Assembly: GCF_017254915.1 (NCBI RefSeq)
Contig: NZ_JAFKCT010000001.1
Location: forward strand, 434,001-498,000
Source of the DNA: Algoriphagus oliviformis
GTDB lineage: Bacteria; Bacteroidota; Bacteroidia; Cytophagales; Cyclobacteriaceae
DNA: 64,000 nt
Direction: 5' to 3'
Each line of letters starts with the position of its first letter. The first letter of the stretch is position 1. Of the stretch, positions 51,213 through 60,362 are shown piece after piece. Position numbers and translations under genes: made by a program. The notes beneath the pieces were generated by a model that did no database searches, was not told the DNA's origin, and saw only the letters and a program-made list of their open reading frames with translations.

Positions 51213-52970
51213 TTAATAGCCTGGGTTCTGGGCCAAGTTGGGGTTATCGGCGATCAGGTCCAGAGAGATAGGCAGGTAGAAGCGCTCCGGTCCGAAGGTC
51301 CGCTCCTGGCTCTCGGCGTTTTTCAGCGTGATCACGTAGCGGTCAGCGTCCAGGTCATAGTTGAACACGAGCCCCTTGGTACGCACCTTGTCCAGGTATT
51401 GCGGAGCGATTCTCCAGCGGATGAGGTCCCAGAAGCGCTGGCTTTCGAAGGCCAACTCCACCTGGCGCTCCTGCCGGATGTTGTCCTGGGTGGCTTCGGT
51501 CAGCAAGGGCATACCGGCGCGATCCCGGAGCTGGTTCAGCGCATCCAGCGCCTCACCGGTTTTGCCCAGGTAGAAGGCCGCCTCGGCAAAGTTGAGCAGG
51601 GTCTCGGCATATCTGAAGACGTAGAAGTCTTGGCCGGAGCGTCCCGAGATCGGCTCGGTGTTGGACTCGTCCAGTTTCTTGCGCAGGAGCAGGGCGGTGT
51701 TTCGGGCATTTCTGGCCGGGCAGGCAGCAGGCCAGCTTTCACCGTTTCTGCTCAGAGTCCCGCTGGTAGCGGTCACCCGCTTGCCGGAGCTGTTGGTGTA
51801 GGTGGTGCTGGTATGGAAATATACCTGCCCTCCCTGCCACTCAGACTCTGGGTAGAAGACGGAAGCGCGGAAACGGGGATCTCTTTTTCCGAAGAAATCA
51901 TCGATGTCCCAAGACTTGGAAGCCACCAGGTCGCTGCGGGAGATGTCGGTACCCTTTCGTCCATCCACAAAGTCAAAAAGCTCCACCATGTCGTAAAGCA
52001 CGGGATAGTTGGAGTTCCAAGTGGCCAAAAAGCCCGCCGGAGTACCGAGGTTGTCCAAGGAGTGGCCCTTGATGACCGGCTCAAAGACCTCCGCGAAAAT
52101 CACCTCGCTATTGCCCTCGTCGAGAAAAAGCTGGGTGAAGTTGGTCACCTTGTCCTGATGCTTGTTGTACAGGGAGAAAAGCCCGGAGTCCATGATTTCC
52201 TTGGAGGCATTGTAGGAGGTCTGGTAGTAGTCCTGGACTTCTCCCGGAGCGATGCCCACCAGGCCATCTGCCTGCACCTGGCCAAACTTGCCGATGCTAG
52301 CCGCATAGAGGGAAGCGCGGGACAGCAGGGACAGGGCGGTGTACTTGTCCACACGTCCTGCGGCGCCGGTTTTCTTGTCCGGCATGGTGAGGAGGATATC
52401 TTCCAGCTCAGACTGGATAAACTCGTAAATCTCCTGCTCCGTGGCTCGCGCCGGGTAGAGCTCTTCTTCTGGGTCGTCGATGTTTTGCACCCGCGTGATC
52501 AGCGGCACGCCGCCAAAGCGGATCACCATCTGGAAGTAGGCATAGGCTCTCAGGAATCTCGCCTCGTTGGTCTTTTGGAGGATGTAGTCCTCGTCCAGGG
52601 ACTGGCTGGAGCCGATGTTTTCCAGCAGGAAATTGATGTCCCGGATGGAATTGTACCCCCAGTAGTTCAGCGGGCCTGGGCCGGAAGCCGCGGTGTAGGC
52701 CCTGCGGTAGGTGGTGTTGGGCGTCTGCCAGTCGGCAAAGTTGATGTGCTCTGCTCCGGCTGCTGGGATCATTCCCATGTCCAGGTTGCCCTCCCCCGTG
52801 GTATGGATGAAAAGCATGTCCTGGTAGATATTGGACAGGTAGGCCTCCGTGAGGTTTTTGTCCTCAAAGACCACCTCTTCGGAGATAAAATCGGGTGTTT
52901 TGGTCAGCTGGCTTTCGCAGGAAGCCAAAACGGAAAGGCCGAGTATTGCTGCTATTATTTTTGATTTCAT
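51213..52970 (-). CDS. SusD/RagB-family glycan-binding lipoprotein
   Basis: This outer-membrane surface lipoprotein captures oligosaccharides for its SusC partner. The ATG at 52970 gives 585 residues with signal MKSKIIAAILGLSVLASCES. An alternative ATG at 52997 overlaps the susC stop by one base but puts nine polar residues before the signal. TPR-like SusD segments include FLRAYAYFQMVIRFGGVPLI and KYTALSLLSRASLYAASIGK. The C-terminal RagB region has LNFAEAAFYLGKTGEALDAL and ELAFESQRFWDLIRWRIAPQ. It is immediately downstream of susC. Confidence 0.94.
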   Translation of the reverse strand: MKSKIIAAILGLSVLASCESQLTKTPDFISEEVVFEDKNLTEAYLSNIYQDMLFIHTTGEGNLDMGMIPAAGAEHINFADWQTPNTTYRRAYTAASGPGPLNYWGYNSIRDINFLLENIGSSQSLDEDYILQKTNEARFLRAYAYFQMVIRFGGVPLITRVQNIDDPEEELYPARATEQEIYEFIQSELEDILLTMPDKKTGAAGRVDKYTALSLLSRASLYAASIGKFGQVQADGLVGIAPGEVQDYYQTSYNASKEIMDSGLFSLYNKHQDKVTNFTQLFLDEGNSEVIFAEVFEPVIKGHSLDNLGTPAGFLATWNSNYPVLYDMVELFDFVDGRKGTDISRSDLVASKSWDIDDFFGKRDPRFRASVFYPESEWQGGQVYFHTSTTYTNSSGKRVTATSGTLSRNGESWPAACPARNARNTALLLRKKLDESNTEPISGRSGQDFYVFRYAETLLNFAEAAFYLGKTGEALDALNQLRDRAGMPLLTEATQDNIRQERQVELAFESQRFWDLIRWRIAPQYLDKVRTKGLVFNYDLDADRYVITLKNAESQERTFGPERFYLPISLDLIADNPNLAQNPGY

Positions 52971-52996
52971 GACGTTCTTGTTTTTAGTTTTCCCCA

Positions 52997-55900
52997 TTAG
53001 AATCCAAGCTGCACACCGAAGGAAATCGTCCGCAGGAGCGGCAACTTGTAGGCATTGGCACTGGTGGCCTCTTCCGGATCGACGGCGTCCTTGAAGATCC
53101 CCATGTTGTTAAAGGACAGCAGGTTGTCGCCAGACACGTACACGTTGGCACTGTTCATCTTTATCTTGGTCAGAAAAGCTGCCGGTACCGCATAGGTCAA
53201 TGTCGCGGTCTTCAGACGGAGGTAGGTGCCGTTGTACATCCAAAAGTCGGACTGGATGTTGTTCCAAGGCCGGGTGCCGCTTCTTTCGAAGGCTGGCAAC
53301 TGGGCGTTCGGGTTGGAGCCGATGCCGGGATTGGCCGGGTCTTGGGTCCAGGTGTACTGCTCGTGCAGTTCGAGGGGTACCTGCTCGTTGTTAAACGCGC
53401 CTCTGAAGGCACCGGTAATGTTCACGTTGAAGCGGGTACCTCCCTGCCACAGCATCGCCAGGCTGAAGTTTTTGTAGGACACCCGTGGGGACAGGGAATA
53501 GGTGATGTCCGGGTTGTTGCCGTAGCCGATCTGGTAGCGGTCGGCTCGGTTGATGACGCCGTCGCCGTTCAGGTCCACGTAGCGGATATCGCCCGGCTTA
53601 GGTCGGGTATTGATGTCCTCGATGGTGTAGGTCTCCAGGTATTGGTCCACTTCGGCTTGGGTGTTAAACAATCCATCAGCCTTGTATCCAAAGGTGACGT
53701 TTACCCATCTTCCGCTGCGCTGGTCAAACTGGACCTGGATAGGATCCTCTTCGTTGATGTCTTCCTGGTAGCTTTCGTAGCGCTCTCTGGCATAGGCCAC
53801 ACCGGCGCTGATGTCATACTTGAAGTCGCCGACGGTTCCTTGGTTTCCTATGGAAAGCTCAAATCCGCGGTTGCTTCGGGAATCCAGGTTGACCTGGGGC
53901 AAAGTAGCTCCAAAAGTGCTTGGCAAGGCTTCCAGCGGGATTCTCAGCAGTCCGTCCCGGTATCGGTAGAATCCGTCCAAGGTCGCATACAGCTTTCCGC
54001 TCAGCATGGTGAGGTCGATACCGGCGTTGTAGAGCGTGGTCTCTTCCCAAGTGATGTTTGGGTTGGCAAGGCCAGTGGTGGCGATGATGGGATTGGCAGC
54101 TCCGTCCAAGTAATACACGGAGCCTACCGCCTCCTCGTATCCGGAAAGGAACTCGAAGGAGGTATTGCCCACGTTGCTATCCACACCGGTCTGGCTGTAG
54201 GAAAGTCTCAGCTTCAGCTGATCCAGGACGGAGGAATTGGCGAGAAACTCCTCCCGGGCGATGTTCCAGCCCACGGAGATGGACGGGAAGTAGCCCCAGG
54301 CGTTTGAACCAAACTTGGAGCTGGCATCCGCTCGGAGCGTAGCCTCCAGGAGGTACTTGGTGTCGTAGGCATAGTTGAATCGCCCGGCGAAACTCACGCG
54401 GGTATATTGGATATCCCTGCCGGTACCGGAGGAGCGGGTCAGCTCATCGGTGCCGCCGATCTGCGGAACCTCCGTAGAAAGAAGGTCTCTTCTTCTCACG
54501 GTCAGGGAGCGATAGACATTGTTTTCTATTTCGCCGAAGGCCAAAAAGCCAAACTCATGCTTGTCGATCTGCTTGTCGTAGGAAGCATAGGCTCTGGACA
54601 GCACCCGACTGTTGGGATCATCCGCCCCGCCGTAGAAATAGGATCGGGTGAAGGAATTTCCGAGGATGGAGCCCTGGAGTGTATATCCGTCAAAATCCGC
54701 GGTGACCGCATCCGGATCGTAGGTCCACACATCGTATGGGGTGGAGAGAGAGGCATTTTGCAGGTTTCTAGCCCGCACGTTAACCTTGCCGCCAATGGCC
54801 AGGCCTTTGACGAAGGGCACGGTGTACTTCAGCTCGGCCGATCCGGTGAGCGTGTGCATGTAGGTCTTGCTGTATCCGGAGAAGCGCTGGTTGATCCTAG
54901 CCACAGGGGAGCGCTCGTTGAAGCCCGAGTAGGGGGCCTTGTCCGGATCGGGCAGGTTTGGATTGTAGATAGGCTGCGAAGTCTGGAGATCGTTCCAGAT
55001 CTGGGAAGGCTCCACGATGGAGTAGTCCTTGGTTTCGTTGATGTACTGGCCATTGAGGGTCAGGGCGAGGTTTTTGCCGAGGTCGATGTCCAGGTTGTTG
55101 GTCAGGGTGAGCTTTTTGTATTTGTAGTCACCTTTGAAAATACCCGACTGGCTGCTGTAGCCCACGGAGGAGTAGTATCGGATTTTTTCCGTACCGCCCC
55201 GAATGCTCAGGTTGTGGTTCATCAGCGGAGATCCGGTATCCTTCAGCACGGCATCCACCCAGTCGTAGCTTGGCTCCTCGCCGGATTGGTACTTTTGGAG
55301 ATTTTCCTCGGTGAAAAGCGTCCCGTAGCTGATATCCCCGTCTGGATTCAGAGGGTCAAACTGGGTGTTGAAGACCGCGTCCCGTCCCAGCTTGATAAAG
55401 CCTGCCGCATCCACTTGGTTGGCAAAAGTCAGTCTCTTCTGGGTAGCGACGTAGCCATGGTAATTGACCGCCATGGTGCCTTCTTTACCCCGCTTGGTAG
55501 TCACCAAAATCACCCCGTTACCCGCTCTTGCGCCGTAGATCGCCGCAGAGGCATCCTTCAGCACCGTCACGGTCTCGATGTCATTGGGGTCGATTCGGTC
55601 CAGATAGGACTCGATGCCGTCCACGATCACGAGTGGCGCACCGAAGCCGCGGATGCTCAGAGTCGCGTTGTCCTCACCTGGCAAGCCTGGGTTTTGGTTG
55701 GAGATCAAGCCAGGGATCTGCCCGATCAATAGTCCCTTGACATTGGTCACGGGCGTCTGCACCAGTTTGTCGGCCTTGAGGTCCGTTACCGCACCGGTGA
55801 GGTTGCTCTTCTTCTGCGTACCGTAGCCTACCACGACTACTTCCTCCAGCTGGCCGATGTCTTCCAGCAAGACCACGTCGATCAGGGATCTGCCTTGTAC

Positions 55901-56479
55901 CGGAACGGTCTGGGCGAGGTACCCCACAAAGGAGAACACCAAGTCCGCTCCTTCTTTCACCGTCAGCGCGTACTTGCCATCCACGTCGGTGACCGTACCG
56001 TTGGTAGTGCCCTTCTCGATCACCGTCACCCCCGGCATGGGAAAGTCGGTGTCGTCCATGACTACTCCAGACACGGCGATGTCGGCCACAGCCGTCTCGA
56101 TCACCACGTCCTGTCTTTGGCTACCGCCTACGTAGATGCTGTTGTTTACCTGCTTGAATTTCAATCCCGTCCCTTGTGCAAAAAGCTTCAGGACATCCTC
56201 CACGGTCTTGTGCTGGCCAGTGAGCTCGACGGAGGGCAGGTTTGCCACCACGTCCTCCGGATAGACAAAGAGGTACTCGGTATTGGACTCGATGTAGTCA
56301 AAAAGCTCCGTTGCCCTCCAGGACTTTTTCTCGACTTGGATCGTCGCCTTGTCTATGGGCTTGATCTGGGCCGTGCTTTCGCCGGCCATCAGCGTGGTCA
56401 GGCAGAGGCACTGAATGAAGATCCCCATGAGGACATTCTTAGACAAGGCCTTGCCCAGGTACAGTAGTTTTTGTTTCAT
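52997..56479 (-). CDS. SusC/RagA TonB-dependent receptor with STN domain
   Basis: This 1160-residue outer-membrane transporter imports glycan fragments. After the signal peptide (about 1-38) come an STN secretin/TonB domain at about 68-118, a carboxypeptidase-regulatory-like domain at about 136-206 (VSGVVMDDTDFPMPGVTVIE) and a TonB-box-like LEEVVVVGYGTQ at 211-222. A plug and a 22-strand barrel end in SFGVQLGF. The STN domain signals to a FecR anti-sigma factor, and the fecR and sigma genes lie immediately upstream. So uptake and expression are controlled by the same ligand. Confidence 0.96.
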   Translation of the reverse strand: MKQKLLYLGKALSKNVLMGIFIQCLCLTTLMAGESTAQIKPIDKATIQVEKKSWRATELFDYIESNTEYLFVYPEDVVANLPSVELTGQHKTVEDVLKLFAQGTGLKFKQVNNSIYVGGSQRQDVVIETAVADIAVSGVVMDDTDFPMPGVTVIEKGTTNGTVTDVDGKYALTVKEGADLVFSFVGYLAQTVPVQGRSLIDVVLLEDIGQLEEVVVVGYGTQKKSNLTGAVTDLKADKLVQTPVTNVKGLLIGQIPGLISNQNPGLPGEDNATLSIRGFGAPLVIVDGIESYLDRIDPNDIETVTVLKDASAAIYGARAGNGVILVTTKRGKEGTMAVNYHGYVATQKRLTFANQVDAAGFIKLGRDAVFNTQFDPLNPDGDISYGTLFTEENLQKYQSGEEPSYDWVDAVLKDTGSPLMNHNLSIRGGTEKIRYYSSVGYSSQSGIFKGDYKYKKLTLTNNLDIDLGKNLALTLNGQYINETKDYSIVEPSQIWNDLQTSQPIYNPNLPDPDKAPYSGFNERSPVARINQRFSGYSKTYMHTLTGSAELKYTVPFVKGLAIGGKVNVRARNLQNASLSTPYDVWTYDPDAVTADFDGYTLQGSILGNSFTRSYFYGGADDPNSRVLSRAYASYDKQIDKHEFGFLAFGEIENNVYRSLTVRRRDLLSTEVPQIGGTDELTRSSGTGRDIQYTRVSFAGRFNYAYDTKYLLEATLRADASSKFGSNAWGYFPSISVGWNIAREEFLANSSVLDQLKLRLSYSQTGVDSNVGNTSFEFLSGYEEAVGSVYYLDGAANPIIATTGLANPNITWEETTLYNAGIDLTMLSGKLYATLDGFYRYRDGLLRIPLEALPSTFGATLPQVNLDSRSNRGFELSIGNQGTVGDFKYDISAGVAYARERYESYQEDINEEDPIQVQFDQRSGRWVNVTFGYKADGLFNTQAEVDQYLETYTIEDINTRPKPGDIRYVDLNGDGVINRADRYQIGYGNNPDITYSLSPRVSYKNFSLAMLWQGGTRFNVNITGAFRGAFNNEQVPLELHEQYTWTQDPANPGIGSNPNAQLPAFERSGTRPWNNIQSDFWMYNGTYLRLKTATLTYAVPAAFLTKIKMNSANVYVSGDNLLSFNNMGIFKDAVDPEEATSANAYKLPLLRTISFGVQLGF

Positions 56480-56564
56480 AGCGTTGTAGGGTTGGTAGAA
56501 TCACTTGAAAAAGCCTCCAGCTGCCAGGGCATGGAGACTGGGTAGTTTTTTGGCATTTGGGTTT

Positions 56565-57545
56565 TTAATTGGTGATGGACACTTGGTTTTCGTTGATCTC
56601 AAACTGGAAACCCATGGAGAATGAGAGTCCTTCGAGTATGTTTTCCAGGCTTTCGTTGTTGAATTCCCCAGAGACTTTGCGGTTGAGGTTGATGGACTTT
56701 TGTACCTGGATCTCCACCCCGTACCAGGTTTGGAGATTGGCGACGATGTCCTTTAGGCTGCTTCTCTTGAATCGGATGCGGCCTTCCTTCCAGGCAGTCA
56801 GGATGAGGGGATCAAAGGACGCAGCGCTGATTTCCCCAGCATTTTCCTTGAGCGTGGCCATCTGTCCCGGTTCCAAAAATTTGGTCTCGGCGGCGGGAAG
56901 GTCTTCGATTTCCACTTTCACCTTGCCTTCGGTCAGGGCTATCTTTTCCAAGCCATCGCGGGAGAAAACATTGAACTCCGTCCCCAAAGCAGTGGTCTGC
57001 AGCTCGCCTGAGTCCACGATGAAGGGGACTTTCTCATTGGAAGCGACGTCGAAAAAGGCCTCTCCCGACACCTTGATCATGCGCTTGGCCTTGCCGTAGT
57101 CGGAGTCAAACTCGATTTTGGAGTTGGCGTTGAGCACCACGTAAGTCTGGTCAGGGAGCCTGATCCGCAGCTTTTCCCCCACGCGGGTTTCTTTGGTGTA
57201 GACCGTCAGGGTCTCCTCGACGACCGGTTCCTCTTGCTGGCTGTATCTAAACAGGCCCAGGGAGACCAGCCCGAGAAGGATGAAGGAGGCGGCGATCTTG
57301 AGCAGGCCCGCGCTGGGCTTCCAGGGTCTGATTTTGTGGCTCGGTCTGATTTCCCGGTGGATATTGTCCAGCATCCGGTCCACCGCTTCGTCTTCCGAAT
57401 CGTCGGGACTGGCCTCCCAGCTTTCGAGGAGGATCTGATCCAGCTCCTCCCGGGATCCGGGGAGATCCAGCCACTTCTTGACCTGCGCGTGCTCTTCCGG
57501 CGTGCAAGCTTCGTTCAAAAATTTGATGAGCGTCTTCTTATCCAC
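56565..57545 (-). CDS. FecR-family anti-sigma factor
   Basis: The 326-residue inner-membrane regulator has a cytoplasmic N-terminal part at 1-78 that binds the sigma factor. One transmembrane helix follows at 80-100 (LLKIAASFILLGLVSLGLF), then a periplasmic FecR domain at about 120-213 (AFFDVASNEKVPFIVDSGEL and TALGTEFNVF). A C-terminal DUF4974-type domain (about 255-324) includes LKDIVANLQTWYGVEIQVQK. It lies 85 bases upstream of susC and 152 bases after the sigma gene. In this family the receptor's STN domain triggers release or activation of the sigma factor. Confidence 0.94.
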   Translation of the reverse strand: MDKKTLIKFLNEACTPEEHAQVKKWLDLPGSREELDQILLESWEASPDDSEDEAVDRMLDNIHREIRPSHKIRPWKPSAGLLKIAASFILLGLVSLGLFRYSQQEEPVVEETLTVYTKETRVGEKLRIRLPDQTYVVLNANSKIEFDSDYGKAKRMIKVSGEAFFDVASNEKVPFIVDSGELQTTALGTEFNVFSRDGLEKIALTEGKVKVEIEDLPAAETKFLEPGQMATLKENAGEISAASFDPLILTAWKEGRIRFKRSSLKDIVANLQTWYGVEIQVQKSINLNRKVSGEFNNESLENILEGLSFSMGFQFEINENQVSITN

Positions 57546-57697
57546 TGTTGGCTGTCCTTTTCAGGTAGTACAGCGCGACAGCTCCAAGTACTTAATGGTT
57601 TGGTGAAAAAAAGTCGGATTTTTTTGGGCAATCGATGTAATCACCAATGTACCAGCAACTTGAGAGGTACTTTTTTTTGGAGAAAAAGATCAGAAAC

Positions 57698-58288
57698 TTA
57701 GGCCAGCAGCGACAATCCCACCACGAGCGCGTAGGGACTCTGCTCCAAAAGCTGGGTTTTCAGCTGCTTCTTGGCCAAATAGATGTGATGCTCCACCGTG
57801 CGGATCGAGATGTTGAGCATGTCGGCGATCTCCTGATGGGAGCGGCCTTCCAGCTTGCTCAGCGTAAAAATGTTTTGCTGCACCGGCGGCAGGAGGCCCA
57901 AGAGCTGAAACGCCACCTGTCTGCGGCTTTCCCTATAGCCCTGCTCCTCTTCCGCAGCCTCGTCGGCGAGCGTCTCGAGCTCCGTGTCGGGGACGAAAAC
58001 CCTCTTTTTCTGGGCTTTGAGCTTGTTGTAGATCTTGTTTTTGACGCAGGTGTAGAGAAAAGCGCTGAAATTCAGCTCGGGGTCGAGTTTGGCGCGGGTT
58101 TCCCACACTTTCACAAAGACCTCCTGCACGACTTCCTCGGCCTCGGCCTTGTCCCAAAAAAAAGTCTTGGCATAGGCCAGCACTTTCCTCGCATATCTTC
58201 CATACAATTCATCAAAAGCCCTAAGCTCCCCCTGCTGTATAGAGGAGATTAGTTGCCTATCAGATTGTTTTGCATATGCACTTGCCAT
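57698..58288 (-). CDS. ECF RNA polymerase sigma factor (FecI-like)
   Basis: The 196-residue sigma-70 family protein has region 2 at about 24-92 (ELYGRYARKVLAYAKTFFWD and EEVVQEVFVKVWE). Region 4 lies at about 134-180 (LEGRSHQEIADMLNISIRTV, then EHHIYLAKKQLK). It likely activates the FecR-SusC-SusD-sulfatase unit, and possibly the divergent GH28 gene. The ATG at 58288 was chosen; the next frame-compatible upstream codon adds no conserved residues. There is a long 620-base spacer to the GH28 gene. Confidence 0.94.
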   Translation of the reverse strand: MASAYAKQSDRQLISSIQQGELRAFDELYGRYARKVLAYAKTFFWDKAEAEEVVQEVFVKVWETRAKLDPELNFSAFLYTCVKNKIYNKLKAQKKRVFVPDTELETLADEAAEEEQGYRESRRQVAFQLLGLLPPVQQNIFTLSKLEGRSHQEIADMLNISIRTVEHHIYLAKKQLKTQLLEQSPYALVVGLSLLA

Positions 58289-58907
58289 ATCAACTAAACT
58301 ACAAGACTCGATTTAAAATGTGCTTTTGCGCCAAAAAACGCGGCTTTGCGAAGGCCTCTTTTGGGCTGCCGCAAGGACAACTTTACACAAAGCCCTGCCC
58401 AATAATATTATTTTTTGTTTGGAACAAAACCACTTTTACAGATTTTTCGATTAAATACTAGCAATTCATCTATTTTTTTAAAAATCTCAAAATTATATTC
58501 GGCCAATTGGCCTAAAATAAGCTCGCCCTCTGCAGCATGGGATAGAGATGCCTTTAGTCGAAGCGAGATCACTTTCCCCTGATCAAGTCAGGAATGTGCT
58601 AGGTATTAAAGTTTTAGCTTTTGTATCTTCCCTCTTCACAAGCCTGCCAGCAAACCATGGAAGCCATACTTTTGGAAAGTCTTTTCGCCGCTCTATTCAC
58701 CAACTGGAAACGGTTGCGAAAAATCTTCAAGAAGAAGCAAGCAGCCTCCTCCCTCTAGTCCAGCCAAAGGCAGAGCCCCAAGCTTTTCCTTGGCTCATCA
58801 GTCCGGTCTTCGGCCATGCGCTTCCAAACAGGACAGTGCTTGACGGGCCAAAGTCGCCTATCTGCTTATATTTAGCGGTTCAAGCCCATTGACCAGACCG
58901 CAATTCC
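58289..58907. other. Divergent spacer between the sigma factor and GH28 genes
   Basis: These 619 bases hold an AT-rich half (58289-58500) and a less AT-rich half. A perfect 12-bp palindrome GGCCAATTGGCC lies at 58501-58512. A TAnnTTTG-type element reads on the minus strand at 58488-58495, but without a -33 partner. An open frame at 58548-58892 (114 codons) has no recognisable features and is not called. No RNA gene was recognised. Confidence 0.55.
58501..58512. promoter_or_regulatory. 12-bp palindrome in divergent PUL spacer
   Basis: GGCCAATTGGCC is fully self-complementary and lies about 210 bases upstream of the sigma gene and 395 upstream of the GH28 gene. It has the form of a dimeric regulator site, but no regulator other than the sigma/anti-sigma pair is encoded nearby. 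Confidence 0.3.
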
Positions 58908-60239
58908 ATGAAAAAATACCTTCTGCCCCTCGCCACCGTCTTTTTGCTAGCCTTTGCCCTCGGCAATCTTGCCCAAGCGCAAAACGATACCTGGCCGGAT
59001 GGCAGCCCCATGTCGGACTGGTTTCGCGACTACAGCAAGGTCAAACTACAAGACCTCGGCAAGGTCTATAGACTGACAGCGCATGGGGTCAAGAATGACT
59101 CCAGCGTCCTCCAGACGGAGCGGATCCAGGCAGTCATCAACCACGCAGCGGACTTCGGCGGCGGCGTGATCGTGGTTCCAAAAGGCACTTTTTTGAGCGG
59201 CGCGCTTTTTTTCAAACCCAAAACCCACCTCCACCTGGAGGAAGGAGCCGTGCTCAAGGGCTCCGACGACATTGCCCACTACCCGCTGCTCCCTTCCCGC
59301 ATGGAGGGCCAAAACCTCGACTACTACGCCGCCTTGGTCAATGCCTACGGCGTGGACGGGTTTACCATCAGCGGGACTGGCACGATAGACGGCAACGGGC
59401 TGAAGTTTTGGGAGGCGTTTTGGCAGCGAAGAGCGGAGGATCCGAACTGTACCAATCTGGAAGTGTCACGACCCCGCTTGGTCTTTGTCTGGAATAGCAA
59501 GGACGTACAGCTCCAAGACGTGAAGCTCATCAACGCGGGCTTCTGGAGCAGCCACTACTACCAATGCGAAAACGTCAAAATCCTCGACCTCACCATCACC
59601 TCTCCCCACGCCCCGGTCAAGGCGCCGAGCACGGATGCCATCGACCTGGACGTGGTAAACAATGTCCTGATCAAGGGCTGCTACCTGGCAGTCAACGACG
59701 ATGCCATCGCACTGAAGGGCGGCAAAGGCCCTTGGGCCGACCAAGACCCCAACAACGGGGAAAACACCAATATCCTGATCGAGGACAGCGAGTTTGGCTT
59801 TTGCCATGCCGCACTCACCTGCGGCAGCGAAGCCATCCACAACAAAAACGTGGTCATGCGCAACATCAAAGTGCAGGATGCGGTCCGGCTGCTTTGGCTG
59901 AAGATGCGTCCCGACACGCCCCAGCTCTACGAGCACATCTCCGTGGAAAACATCAGCGGACAGGCGCGCAGCTTTATCTATGTGAAGCCCTGGACGCAGT
60001 TTTTTGACCTGAAAGGCAGAAAAGACGTCCCCATCTCCGAGTCGCGCCACATCACCATGAAAAACATCGACTTGGACTGCGAGATTTTCTTTGACGTGGC
60101 GATCACCGAGCACGACCGCCTGTCGGATTTTGCCTTTGAAAACCTGAAAATCCAGGCCGCAAAGCCAACCTTCAACCCCCAGGTCGTGGACGGCTTCTCG
60201 GTGAGCAACGTGGTCGTCAATGGGGAAAAGCTCGACTGA
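58908..60239 (+). CDS. GH28-family polygalacturonase-like glycoside hydrolase
   Basis: The 443-residue secreted enzyme has a signal peptide (LATVFLLAFALGNLAQAQ). A right-handed parallel beta-helix includes GGGVIVVPKGTFLSGALFFK, TISGTGTIDGNGLKFWE and repeated NVxIxxxxI-like coils. Likely catalytic residues are D243 (APSTDAIDLD), the pair D264/D265 (VNDDAIALKGG) and H300 (GFCHAALTCGSE). The classical GH28 motifs NTD, DD, GHG and RIK read here STD, DD, CHA and LWLKMR, so specificity may differ from pectate hydrolysis. It is divergent from the sigma/FecR/SusCD unit and most likely co-regulated. Confidence 0.9.
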   Translation: MKKYLLPLATVFLLAFALGNLAQAQNDTWPDGSPMSDWFRDYSKVKLQDLGKVYRLTAHGVKNDSSVLQTERIQAVINHAADFGGGVIVVPKGTFLSGALFFKPKTHLHLEEGAVLKGSDDIAHYPLLPSRMEGQNLDYYAALVNAYGVDGFTISGTGTIDGNGLKFWEAFWQRRAEDPNCTNLEVSRPRLVFVWNSKDVQLQDVKLINAGFWSSHYYQCENVKILDLTITSPHAPVKAPSTDAIDLDVVNNVLIKGCYLAVNDDAIALKGGKGPWADQDPNNGENTNILIEDSEFGFCHAALTCGSEAIHNKNVVMRNIKVQDAVRLLWLKMRPDTPQLYEHISVENISGQARSFIYVKPWTQFFDLKGRKDVPISESRHITMKNIDLDCEIFFDVAITEHDRLSDFAFENLKIQAAKPTFNPQVVDGFSVSNVVVNGEKLD

Positions 60240-60362
60240 GCCCCCCTGCTGGACTTTCCCACGGCTATCCAAAAAATCGCCAAGCCCGGCAAGGAGAATG
60301 ATGTACGGGCTTGGGGGTTTCGGGATAGCCCTTATTTTTAACCCTCCTATTTCCGCAAACCA

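Noticed and set aside
51114..52964. 616-codon open frame antisense to susD
   Set aside because: It arises because the minus-strand gene avoids codons that create stops in this frame; susD is unambiguous.
54407..55732. 441-codon open frame antisense to susC
   Set aside because: It has the same cause; the TonB-dependent receptor covers the whole region.
58488..58495. Minus-strand TAATTTTG match upstream of the sigma factor gene
   Set aside because: No TTG lies 19-21 bases further upstream, and the leader would be about 200 bases.
58548..58892. 114-codon frame in the PUL spacer
   Set aside because: It has no recognisable domain, poor codon bias compared with neighbours and no clear signal or hydrophobic pattern; a real gene cannot be excluded.
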